64,000 nucleotides of DNA from Branchiostoma floridae (Eukaryota; Chordata; Leptocardii; Amphioxiformes; Branchiostomatidae), in assembly GCF_000003815.2 (NCBI RefSeq), contig NC_049980.1, positions 18,812,059 through 18,876,058 on the forward strand. Reading direction: 5' to 3'. Below are positions 50,501 through 60,473 of this stretch, piece after piece. The notes under the pieces were generated by a model that made no database searches, had not been told where the DNA came from, and was given only the letters and a program-made list of their open reading frames with translations. Made by a program: the position numbers and the translations under genes. Within the stretch, counting starts at the first letter, position 1. Each line of letters starts with the position of its first letter.

Positions 50501-52819
50501 AATACATTTACATTGTATTAGACAATGGAAATGATTATCAATTATGATTTATCCTACCTACCGGTATTTTTGGTACATGTATCTGAGAAGGTTGACAGAT
50601 TCTGCTTTTCCTTCAAGTTGAGTTCAAACTTGACTCTGAGTTCAAAATTCTGATCAAAGTAGAAGTTGAATGATGACGGCTGTCCAAAGGCAAAAAATTA
50701 ATTTCCAGTAGGGTTGTAGCCTGGTATCCTGGGAGAGAAGAGTCTCGGGAGCTATATTACGGCTGGAATCCAGCCGTAATATAGCTCCCGAGACTCTTCT
50801 ATGCTCTTAATATTTGTAATTGCCAAGAGGAGAGAAGAGACTCGGGAGCTATATTACGGCTGGATACCAGGCTAGGAGTGTTGGCCATGTTGGCATCATG
50901 GTAGAACTAGAAAGTTACCTGCATGGAAGGGAGGAGTTTCAACACTTGCATACTGCGTGGACGTGATGCATATACAATATTTTAGTTGTTTTTGCACAGT
51001 CTTATGTATCCTAGTCTGTAAAGACTGAATGACAGTATTACAGGTCCAGTACTAACTACCTTTACCTGTTTCCGATGTTACATTTAGGTACTACCCATAC
51101 ATGTTACTCAAAAAGGAATGGTTAGCTTAGCCAACAGTTCTCATGATCCTAAAAATGATAACTGTTACCCTTGGTTATCTCCTGTTCACAAATCCCCAAT
51201 TCATCATGATGTCAAGGCTCGATTTTCTGGGCGGATTGAAGGGATCTCAGGCAAAACTGCCGGAGCTTAGTTCAGAAAGCCAAGGCCAGCTGGCTAAGCG
51301 CTTCCCTTGGCACATGGTAATCCCCTGTTGCATTAGTTTACAAGTCTAGAGGATGTTATCGGGAATCTGTGGCTATCTCCCGCCATCACTGGTGCCACAT
51401 CACCCATTTGTATTCTGTTGTTAAGCCCCCACATTTATTCGTGCCTACAGCTACATCAATTCAGTTCTGTTGTTTACTCCATCAAGATAAAAGAAAATCA
51501 TGATGTAAAATTTGATGATTTGGAGAACAATACCGATGATTCAGATCAGCCCTGATGGCAACATCCACACAATGCTAGTGCTAAATGTTTTTAATGAAAA
51601 TTTTGGTTGGAGCTGTGCATTTTAGTCACGAATACATATGTACTAAGTTGTCTTAGGTACGGTACTGACATTGCATTCAGTATTTTGATCTGCACCTAGA
51701 AGATTTTTGCAGCATCACAGCTACGAAGGGCGTGCAATAAGTAATGGTCCTGACCCACTTCCAGTTGTCTGATCTAAATGAAGTTTTGTATGTGTAATAA
51801 TTCATATCTCTATGGGTTATGTTGCAAAAGACAGCTCTGAACTAATTGTGGTTTCTGATTTACTGGTGTTTGAACTTAGTCAGGTGCGAAATGGACCAGG
51901 TGTGAAATGGAACCAGTTGAGTGTCGCGCAGTGATCCGGTTTTTGTATTTGAAAGGACGCACACCAAAGAAGACTTTTGATGAAATAAATGAAACTTATG
52001 GTGCACATCACCCATTTGTATTCTGTTGTTAAGCCCCCACATTTATTCGTACCTACAGCTACATCAATTCAGTTGTTTGCTCCATCAAGATAAAAGAGAA
52101 ACATGGTGTAAAATTTGATGATTTGGAGAACAATACCAATGATTCAGGTCAGCCCTGATGGCAACATCCACACAATGCTATTGCTAAATTTCCGAAAATT
52201 TTGGTTGGAGCTGTGCATTTTAGTCACGAATACATATGTACTAAGTTGTCTTAGGTACGGTACTGGCATTGCATTCAGTATTTTGATCTGCACCTAGAAG
52301 ATTTTTGCAGCATCGCAGCTAGTAATTGCAATGTGCACAGGTGCATTATTGTCATGCAGTATTTTGGGCAACTTCTATTTTGAAAAACTTCTGCTTCTCT
52401 AGTTGTTGTTGAAGCATTCCTCTGCATTACATAGGTCTACAATCGTTTTCAGTGACTTCCATTAGTGTTTAAACCTTCTGTGGTGGTGAAAAAATGTCTA
52501 GAGAAATGGGGTTGCTTGGCTTGTTGTTTTACTCCTCCAAATAGAGGACAAAGAGACCGAGCAGCTATTATAGGTTTGAATACGAGGCTAGAAGTTTGGA
52601 ACTAGCTAAGTTATGATGAACTTTGACCTAGACCACGGTGCATGCATGTTCAGAACAGTGAAATGTCTTATTGCTTGATTATCTTCAGGTAGTTCTTTTG
52701 TTGTGTATGTCACCATGCTAAAGTTTGTGTGATCTGTCCTTGCAGCCTGCACTCAGAAACTGGAAGAGAAGATGGCACAAGTCATCCAGGAGTCGGACCA
52801 AGAGATGGCAGCTGAGTAA
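41546..52819 (+). CDS. RSL24D1: RSL24D1 / RLP24 ribosome biogenesis protein, six exons
   Basis: Homologue of yeast Rlp24, a nucleolar placeholder for ribosomal protein L24 during 60S subunit assembly that is exchanged in the cytoplasm. Coding exons: 41546-41626, 45123-45236, 45767-45839, 46211-46274, 46777-46859, 52746-52819; every intron is GT-AG and the phases (0,0,1,0 with two bases over, 1) join to 162 codons plus stop. Residues 1-60 are the L24e zinc ribbon: [18 protein letters not shown], with C6, C9, C32 and C36 as metal ligands, then [20 protein letters not shown]. The rest is basic and helical ([42 protein letters not shown]) and ends in an acidic tail, [10 protein letters not shown]. 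Human RSL24D1, as I recall it, is 163 residues. Introns 1 (3.5 kb) and 5 (5.9 kb) are swollen by mobile elements. The 3' untranslated part runs into the gap at 52990. Confidence 0.97.
41952..42025 (+). repeat. tRNA-like sequence inside the 5' LTR of the TRIM
   Basis: GTGTTGTGGTTAGCAC forms a D arm (4-bp stem), TTGGATTTGTGATCCGG forms a 5-bp anticodon arm with the loop TTTGTGA, and GGTTCGAATCC (42004-42014) is a perfect B box. A long GC-rich variable region separates them. No acceptor stem can be paired, so it is a tRNA relic or a polymerase III promoter, not a working tRNA gene. Confidence 0.7.
42233..42306 (+). repeat. tRNA-like sequence inside the 3' LTR of the TRIM
   Basis: Same sequence as at 41952-42025, displaced by 281 bp; B box at 42285-42295. 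Confidence 0.7.
42600..42770. repeat. degenerate tandem repeat, about 34-bp unit
   Basis: About five diverged units built from TTTGATTTCATCCAAGTGCC and a C-rich end. The LTR element that follows was inserted into its last unit: the CCCT duplication and CCCTTATCCGC continue after 44569. Confidence 0.65.
42771..44569 (+). mobile_element. 1.8-kb non-autonomous LTR retrotransposon (LARD-like)
   Basis: LTRs of 270 bp (42771-43040, 44300-44569) begin TGTTATG and end CCAACA, differ by one base (CCGCCAG versus CCACCAG), and are flanked by CCCT on both sides. A primer-binding site TGGCGCCCAACGGTGGGA (43042-43059) follows the 5' LTR and resembles the one complementary to tRNA-Lys used by several LTR elements. 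The purine tract GAGGGGGGAGGAA precedes the 3' LTR. The LTR holds an AATAAA (42954). The interior (1259 bp) has no gag, protease, reverse transcriptase or integrase frame. It contains a series of hairpin-like units (separate entry). Young insertion in RSL24D1 intron 1, sense direction. Confidence 0.93.
43531..44108 (+). repeat. array of hairpin units with GCCTGCGGG core
   Basis: Units recur in the interior of the LTR element: 43531-43577 (CCTAGG...CCTAGG around GCCTGCGGGACGAC), near 43601 (ACCTGCGAGG), 43678-43746 (CTTAC...GTAAG around GCCTGCGGGGCGAC), near 43824 (GCCTGCGGGATAACG), 43893-43940 (CCTAAGGAG...CTCCTAGG around GTCTGCAGGACG), 43957-44011 (CCTTAGGAG...TTCCTAAG around GCCTACGGGCTGAC) and 44077-44108 (CATAG...CTATG around GCCTGCGGGCCGAC). 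Arm sequences vary while pairing is kept in at least four units, and the core stays alike. Confidence 0.65.
44737..44782. repeat. two-copy 22-bp tandem repeat
   Basis: GAGTGAGCCGGTAAAAATCC twice in direct succession, in RSL24D1 intron 1. Confidence 0.85.
50188..50320. repeat. minisatellite of about 20-22 bp units in RSL24D1 intron 5
   Basis: Diverged units of the type AAGGATTGTATGTTTTCCGT and GTAGTGGATGGTATGTTTTT, about six in all. Confidence 0.75.
50717..50874. mobile_element. small palindromic MITE, TAGCCTGGTATCC ends
   Basis: Perfect 13-bp terminal inverted repeats, TAGCCTGGTATCC (50717-50729) and GGATACCAGGCTA (50862-50874). Inside, 50736-50800 is a 65-bp palindrome: two 32-bp arms around one base. 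The arm is repeated a third time near the right end (50833-50865). No ORF. Located in RSL24D1 intron 5. Confidence 0.85.
51396..52321. repeat. diverged direct duplication enclosing a mariner fragment
   Basis: Copy 1 (51396-51723) and copy 2 (52004-52321) both start CACATCACCCATTTG and end CAGCTA, with scattered differences and small indels. Copy 1 ends exactly at the TA into which a mariner fragment is inserted; copy 2 continues past the same TA into GTAATTGC without the mariner. Confidence 0.88.
51724..52003 (+). mobile_element. mariner 5' fragment
   Basis: Starts CGAAGGGCGTGCAATAAGTA, a diverged version of the left end at 20311, after TA. Extends through the transposase start (CGCGCAGTGATCCGG, GGACGCACACCAAAG) and breaks off at ACTTATGGTG. 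The right two thirds of the element are absent. Related to, and more decayed than, the copy at 20311-20888. Confidence 0.9.
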
Positions 52820-53250
52820 TGCTCACCATTGCAACAGTCATCAAGAAAAACAGCACCAACATAATGTAGAGAGCGAGAAATTTACAACAATTGTCAAACT
52901 TGCCAGAATGTCAGATTATAAACTAAACACAGCAGTCTACATGTACATGTAAACATAACCATGACTTCTAATTGACTCTAGACAAATGCNNNNNNNNNNN
53001 NNNNNNNNNNNNNNNNNNNNNNNNNNNNNNNNNNNNNNNNNNNNNNNNNNNNNNNNNNNNNNNNNNNNNNNNNNNNNNNNNNNNNNNNNNNNNNNNNNNN
53101 NNNNNNNNNNNNNNNNNNNNNNNNNNNNNNNNNNNNNNNNNNNNNNNNNNNNNNNNNNNNNNNNNNNNNNGTAGCGTTAAGCAGAAATGATTGGAACATT
53201 GATTTTATAAGACAGCCACACCCGCTGATCTGTATCGCCATCCAAGACTT

Positions 53251-53508
53251 TTATGACAGGCACCACTGATTTAGTTCAAAGACGGTGTCGACATGCATCA
53301 TCTTATAGCACATAAACCTGTAATTGTGCCTTTCCAATAAAGAGGCAAATGTCCCCCATCGCTTCAGCTCCTGCGCTTTGATGCCTTGCACATTTTTCAC
53401 AGTCACTTCGGTGAGTTTCATCGCCAGCACTTGTCGGCCCCAGAGACTGAGGACTGCCATGATTCGCTCTAAGCCTTTTCCATTCAACAGTCTGAGGTTA
53501 TTATCCAT
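53251..53508 (-). CDS. 85-codon ORF, hypothetical
   Basis: ATG-initiated frame with balanced protein-like composition: MDNNLRLLNGKGLERIMAV, WGRQVLAMKLTEVTVKNV, LLERHNYRFMCYKMM, ending NQWCLS. The run of aliphatic and charged residues looks more like a real protein than other orphan frames here. A possible acceptor (AAATCAG) precedes the ATG. It lies convergent to RSL24D1, just after its last exon and next to a gap. I recognise no family; it might be a terminal exon of a gene on the minus strand or a processed fragment. Confidence 0.3.
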   Translation of the reverse strand: MDNNLRLLNGKGLERIMAVLSLWGRQVLAMKLTEVTVKNVQGIKAQELKRWGTFASLLERHNYRFMCYKMMHVDTVFELNQWCLS

Positions 53509-53737
53509 ACTTCTGATTTATGCCATTTCGGTTATGCAGATGAGAAAGTGATCACAGGATAACACTGTGAATCTGCTCACAAGTACACAAGTATGATTAG
53601 AAAGGTGTAACTGGGGACAGATTTTCTGCAAAACTGCCTTCTCCAACTAATGAAACCTTAACTATCTTTGTAGCATACCTTTGTTACTAGCAACCCAGGC
53701 TTTTCTATGCTATTGTGTATCTTAAAGGAACAACAAC

Positions 53738-54097
53738 AAAGGCAACCTAAGCAATATCACATCGTTAAAAGTGGAAATATTCTGAATAAGGCAGTCTGTA
53801 TAATATTGACATCTAATGCACTATTTTAGCACATTTACATCATTATTTCATAAATTGAGCCGTTGAAAACAGCGCGGGAATGAGTTGCACAAGGATTCCA
53901 GATCAAGTCTTATTTTTGGGGGGTACAATAATAAGGCATATCCTCGTGCAACTTGTATCTGGGCTGTTTTTAACTGCTCAAAGTATCAAATTATTATGTA
54001 AATGTGAGAATACAGTGCAGTAGATGTCAATATCATGCATATTGCCTTATTTAGAATATTTCCACTTTGATGCTGTAATATTGTTTAGGTTGCCTTT
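53738..54097. mobile_element. 360-bp long-inverted-repeat MITE (AAAGGCAACCTAA)
   Basis: Ends AAAGGCAACCTAAGCAATAT and, inverted, AAAGGCAACCTAAACAATAT. The arms pair over roughly 150 bp with some mismatches (AAAGTGGAAATATTCT, ATATTGACATCTA, GCACATTTACAT in both arms), leaving a short loop around 53910-53925. No ORF. Confidence 0.85.
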
Positions 54098-57000
54098 AAT
54101 ACCAAGCCTGATCTGTTTTCTTGACTGTGAAATTCAGTTTGTTTACATACCTGCAGTCTGATGAATTTTATTTCTAGATGGCAGATTGGTATCTAAAGCT
54201 CTGAATGTAAGTAATTTGTGAGAGGAAACAGTGTTGGATCCATTCCTCTCCCTGATCACTTCCCTGTAATACTACTAGTGCTGGGTGCTAGTCCATCTGA
54301 CAGCTCCATGACTAGGATATCTTGCTGGCCTGGCCTGAAACAAAATGGCCTTAAAAACTCTTAGTGGAGTTTTTTTTTTTTTTATAAAATGTCTTGGGTT
54401 ACCAGACCAAGAAAGCAAAAATGCATTGTGTCTAACCGCATAACTCCAGACATATAATACTACTATGCTGTACTGCTGAACAGGTTCAGGTATTAACCTG
54501 ATCCTCTGGACCAGAATGATCTAACCAGTATATTAGGAGACAGGGCACTGTGGGTAGTACAGGGTCCAAACATCATCACCATGACAACTTCTACTCAGTG
54601 GATGCATACTGTATCTGGTCCTGTCTATATTGTAGTACCTTTTTAAGCCCCCTTAGCTACTACTAGTACTAGAACCCATAGTATTCTGTGTCCCCAGCAT
54701 GCAATGGAACCTGAGAAAAGGTCTATGGAAACAGGTATTTGCACTCACATGACTGAGGTAAGTGCAGCAGCCATGATGGATGGTTAAACCTGAAAATTTG
54801 AGTCTGTCACTTTGCAAATAAATACTTGTACAGTCACATAATCACAACATGCAAATTATAGGTCTGGTTGTTCCAGGTTCAAATGAACAAATAGCAAGGT
54901 TCTATCCAAATATGTGGTGTGCTTGGCTTGTTCATTGGTACCGATAACCAGAGAACGGAGGTAACATAGCCCACAATTAGTGCAGATAGCGTTTCAACAG
55001 GTACCTTGGGCCCCAGACCTTATACTGCATCCAATTTTCTAACTGCAGGGTACCTACGGTCAATCTGATACCCCTGTTGACCTTGGCATTGCACTTGGTT
55101 GACCCATGACTCACAAACATTGACATAAAATCAGATCCTTAGCATGGAGACAGGCTGTGGTTGGTATCTGTTGTCAGAGTCACTGAAGTGATCTGACCCT
55201 ATTCCAACAGTTCAGAGGCTCTAATCTCCTAGAAGATCTGGTGGCAAAATTGTAACTGCAGGCCAAGAGTACGTTTTTGGTGGCTTATAAAACTCGAAAA
55301 GACGTCGCTGGCAATTTGGTATGATTTTATCAACGGGAGGTTGCTGGGGCGTCAGTGTTAGAGGCCAGTCATAATTGTTTGTTTATTAAGGAATTTCCAT
55401 TAATGTTGACGTACAGCAACTACTCTTACTGGATAAATTATGACTCCATTTGTGAAACANNNNNNNNNNNNNNNNNNNNNNNNNNNNNNNNNNNNNNNNN
55501 NNNNNNNNNNNNNNNNNNNNNNNNNNNNNNNNNNNNNNNNNNNNNNNNNNNNNNNNNNNGTTTTGATACTTATTTCTATTTCGCCAACCCGCTTCATTAT
55601 GTTCCTACTAGAATCTGAGAACTCATAAAGTAACCTGTTCAATGGTTAGCCATGAGGTATTTTCTCCAAATATATAATGACAGGTGTTAAGTTTTAAAAA
55701 GCTGACGTTTGCCATTCATTTTTTTTCTGCAGTACTGTACAGCGTTTAAAAACAGCTTTAATATGTGACCTCCCACTTTTTCACAAAAATGTTTTGACCT
55801 TAGAACTTTACCTCAAGCCAACACAAATCCACCTATAAATGGTTGTTTACTTAAGCTGTGATCTTGAGAACGTGACTTGCACACCACCTGATCTAAAAAG
55901 GAGGCAGAAATCACAAGAGGGAACCTGAGGCAATGAAGAGACGGTCTCCAGCCGTGACTTTCACAGATTCAATAGATAAGTGAGGAAGAGACAAAGATAT
56001 GGATGTGGTTGGAATGAAAACGATACAGGGGACAATCCACCGAACAAACAAGTGCCGTTTTGACTGAGTAATTCGGTGAAAGTAACACGGGAGTTCATTT
56101 CACGTGAGGCCACCGTTGTACATGTTCGCCGCCATGTCGGTGTGTCTCTCTTTGCATTTCAGAGAATCATAGCTCAATCCTTTCTGAAAGACCTTCTGAT
56201 CCAGTATAGCAAAAATAGTTAAATATATCAAAAACGACTTATACCTTAGAACCAATAGTGTAAATGACACGCTAGACTCAACATGTTGACTTATTCATAT
56301 CTATATATATGATATGACTGGTTTATTTCGAAATTCAACAAATTGACAATGACATTGCAGCCACACGGCTGAATTGCGACTTGTCATTACAAACCGTTAA
56401 CATCAAAGTGGTTAAAATCGAGGCAATAACATAGTTCTTAAAAGGCATTTCAGACCGACAAATTAAAACAGTATTGGGATAAAATGAAGTGTCATTACCA
56501 AAACATTTAAGATAGAATTTACTTAACACAGTAATATCAGTATATAGCTATTCAAAATACATAATGCTATTTGGTACAAAAACACTGAGGTGACAATTAC
56601 TCGTTCAAAAGGCGGACCATGAAGGGTACAGCGCTGTTGCGATAGCGTTCAGTTCTACAGCGAGTAGTGTTCAGTTTGTGGGATGATCTTGTCAGTCTGC
56701 CACTATAGATATTCATATATGTTTATATGTACTGTAAGTAGTTCTTATAGACATTACGAAAGCCTTTTGTGGTGTCAGTAAAGATTTCTTCATCAAATGT
56801 GTACGACCTAAAGAAGAGAAGACTGGAAGAATACTTGAATAAAATTACTGATGAAACACAAAAATTTCTGTGTACGATGGAGCTTATTACATTTAGAATC
56901 AAATATTGACAACAAGACGGCAGTTACTAGTAGCATCTGCCTGCTTGAATGAATGAAGTATTAAGAATTTAATAATACACAATGTATTCGATGTGAAAGA

Positions 57001-58278
57001 ACTTATCATAGATACAGTGATATTTTTAAGCAGTTAAATCGTGTACTAGCCTGTCAGAGAAATTACAGACGCAAATAGTGCTTAAATACAAAATGATATG
57101 TGGCGTAGATTTTATCTTGCTGTCTTTCAAGAATATGACTTTCATTCTGGCCTATTTACCGTCTAAGCGGCCTTTAGAATCGTTGAAATAAGATAAAGAA
57201 GATCATTAGTTATCAAGAATGCCCCTATAAGTGAGGTCATAATCGACGAACTTTCAGAGGCACCTGCTTGTCTGGTTGCTCTAAAGATCAATTAGAGAAT
57301 GTCATGGCATTTCTGTCAGACAAACGAATGATATTTCTGCGCAAACGGGGAAGACAAAAAGTGTGATATGTAGGATACAATGTACAGTGTACGTATTTTA
57401 GCCGGGGATTCATTTACAAATGTGTGACTGTGAACCATGTATGTTTCGTACACTTGGATGTAAAGGCCATTTCGCACATCGTCGCACGATCGCAACGTGA
57501 GTGCATTCTTCAGACCGTGTATGCGACCAGCAAAATCCAACTCTTTTTTTTTCGGAAAAGCGTGTCTAAGGTTGGTTCTGCCACAGCCTGTTTGAAAATT
57601 CTACAACAAATTCTTACCACGGCCCAAGACGAATGTGACCGCACGGTAAGTATGCGAACATTAGGACGCTAGTTTTACCGACGCGGAATGATAGCTCGAA
57701 AATGTTGGTATTGATTTTCGTCCTTGAGCTCAGCTTCAGACCACGCTATCAGGTGTCCAAGGTAAAAATTAAAAGTTCGCACGGCCGCAGATAAGACTTG
57801 ATGTATTCCTGTCGACACGAAGCAAGTTCTGCCCAGGGCAGTTAGCGTAGGTAGGGTTGGTGTAATGCGGTTGTTTCAATTATGGTCTTGACATTCATCA
57901 ACGTGCCAAATGTAACATCTTGATAAGCTAGATTTACGTCTCGACGCTTTGCCCTCCTAAGCCTCAAACTGCGTTTTCCTTGCAAAGAGTTTGCCTTAGC
58001 AAAATCCCACATAAATCTTATCACCGAATGAACCTATCGTGACTAAGGGCACAAGCTATAACATTCCTGTTTGGGCGTACGTTAAGCCGACCAATGTTAC
58101 ATGCCTCACACAACAGGATTGCGACAGCGAATCGAGGACATTTCTGGGGCAGTTCCTCTTCTCTGTGAATAGGTGGCCACCATCATCTTATTGATGTTTC
58201 TGCCACATTTATAAGTAGTCCTGGTACAGAAGGTTCCAAGTATTGGACGGTCTTGAATTTGGGGATCTACTGTAAGTG
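54098..58278. other. intergenic with one gap; no gene recognised
   Basis: Contains the 100-bp N-gap 55460-55559. The minus strand at 56110-56140 has a ACATGGCGGC start-like motif but only an 11-codon frame. A site CACG|gtaagt at 57646 follows an open frame (57424-57672) with no recognisable product. Confidence 0.3.
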
Positions 58279-58560
58279 TTAGTGTAGATATGCTACCTTA
58301 CCCCTGAAGGATTCCAGGGATGGGGCAGTCACCATCTCTGCAGGTACCAAGTTCCACTCAGGTAAAGTTTGTGGAAAAAAGGTCATCTGTCTGTACTGTA
58401 CTGCCTAGATGGATATTGTAGAACGAGACCATTAACTTGATATTGCTGCGGATGAAACCGAGGGATCTGTTGGCTTTGTTTGAGATGTTCATAATGTGGA
58501 GGCCCCACTTTAGGTCTTTGGTAAAGCCCCGTTTACAAATCAAGAATTTAGCTCGGCCGA
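58279..58560 (-). mobile_element. LINE 3' fragment with internal deletion
   Basis: On the minus strand the frame next to the gap reads KDLKWGLHIMNISNKANRSL then GFIRSNIK, typical of the segment after the LINE reverse transcriptase core. Further on, after a loss of sequence, another frame reads WNLVPAEMVTAPSLESFRGK and stops at 58279-58281, typical of the C-terminal end. The part between the two blocks is missing. Upstream sequence is hidden by the N-gap 58561-58660. Confidence 0.85.
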
Positions 58561-58660
58561 NNNNNNNNNNNNNNNNNNNNNNNNNNNNNNNNNNNNNNNN
58601 NNNNNNNNNNNNNNNNNNNNNNNNNNNNNNNNNNNNNNNNNNNNNNNNNNNNNNNNNNNN

Positions 58661-59414
58661 GGTAGAATCGTAGGATAAAATTACACGGTGTATGTATGAA
58701 CCAAACAGACAATGTTTGGAAAGACGTGTCAGGAAGCTTATTAAAGATTTTCTTTCACTTGGTTTCCCAGTAGGATGAAATGAATGTGACGTTTACCTGA
58801 TAAACCAGCGACACAGATTGCAATTTATGAGGCCATAATCCGCCCCCAGCCATGGCGGCGCCATCAACCGCCACTTTGACACGTGGGGGCAACTGGTCGA
58901 GTACAATAAACCCTGCAATATAGATCCTAAAAACTTTATGGCCGTGAATTACCTTGCAATCGTTTTAAGATTTGGGGCATTGGCAATCCATGATAATACC
59001 TTTTCTATTTATCGCCCAAAAGAGTGCATGTGGTTTAATCTGAGCGCTGATATTTGTTTGAGCAGTTAGTCAAAAGCGAGAGACATGTTTGATAGTTCTG
59101 AACCCTTTTCCATAGATAATACTATTATCCCCGTCTTGTCACAACAGCTAACGGTAATACATCTAGGAAAGATGTGGGGAAATTTACAGATTGCTGATTG
59201 ACCCTGAGATGTTTTTCCACACACATAGGACGGTTACGGCGGGGTCACAAATCTCACAATGGTAGTAGGTCATTGCACGATTTTGTGGTGGTAGGATCAA
59301 GCATGGCGTGGCATAACCGAGCGCCATCAGGGATGTGAGACGTCCCTTTCGATACCTAAAATGTGTGTACGACGCATGCACGACCCAAGAATTCCCTCAT
59401 ATTGCGACGAACCA
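58661..59414. other. intergenic, nothing supported
   Basis: An ATGGCGGCGCC start-like motif at 58853 opens only 23 codons. No domain recognised. Confidence 0.3.
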
Positions 59415-60473
59415 GGCCGGTGTCACAGCGATCTCGCCCCCCGTGATCTCGCCCCCCCCCCGGGGGGGGCGAAATCGCTAGCGATCTCGCCCTCCCCGGC
59501 TAGTGATCTCGCCCCCCCTATCTCGCCCCCCTTTTAGCGACTTCGCCCCCCCCCCAAAAAAAACGATAAGACAGTTGAAGTTGTTTCGGACAAGGAGGAT
59601 TGGATCCCCTGTATTCCCATTATTGCATATTCTTGAGTCTCGACATAAGATGTTTTTAATTGTATTCACCTGTCCTCAAGCAACCTATATATCTCCAATA
59701 TGAAGTATCTACCATGAAGTGGCCACACAGAAGTATGAAATGTCTTTATTAGTTATGTAGATAAGGTATTCATTTGAATATCGCACATTTTGTTAAATGT
59801 ACCTAACCTATGGATATCCAATGTGACTGTTTTTCTAGTATTTAGAAAAATTTTATGGCTTATTTATGGCTTTATTGGTCCATTAGCTGTGATACAAGAT
59901 GGTACACCGCTAGTCTTCCTGGACACGAAAGTTCACACATGACATAACGTACACGTAACACATACAAAAACTTTACAGTGCAATTATTTACAGTGCAAAT
60001 CGTTCCATCGAGATACGGATCTGTAGCTAACTTATTCCGTACCGTAGATGGTGTTGATTTTTACGTTCGCGATAGCGTTGTCTTATTATGCCACCTAAAC
60101 TGCAAAAATGTGTCTTTTTCATTTCAATGGCTTGTTTCAATGCACTGAACCATATAGTATCGACTTTCGAGGTACATTGTATAACGCCTTTAGGTAATTC
60201 GGTGCCATATAGGTACCAGGTAACACACCATATACGTTACTCCCCAGGTGCAGTATACTACCAGGTAGCGCGCCTAATATGTAGTAACCGCTTGCTCTTG
60301 AGAAACCTCCGAGAAGCAATGTTCTTAAGGGGGACGAAAACACTGGCGGGTATGGGTGGGGGTGGGGGGCGAAAACGCTAAAGGGGGGCGAAAACGGTAG
60401 TGATTTCGCCCCTCCGGGGGGCAAGATCACGGGGGTGGGGGGTGGTGGGGCTGAGATCGCTGTGACACCGGCC
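59415..60473. mobile_element. 1.06-kb element with CGATCTCGCCCCC-rich terminal inverted repeats
   Basis: The outer 21 bp, GGCCGGTGTCACAGCGATCT, are exactly inverted at the right end (AGATCGCTGTGACACCGGCC). Inside both ends the phrase GATCTCGCCCCCC or its variants (CGATTTCGCCCC, CGTTTTCGCCCCCC) recurs many times over about 150 bp. C and G runs of up to ten bases sit back to back at 59451-59468. The middle (59600-60300) is AT-rich and has no recognisable transposase. Non-autonomous DNA transposon by structure. Confidence 0.82.
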
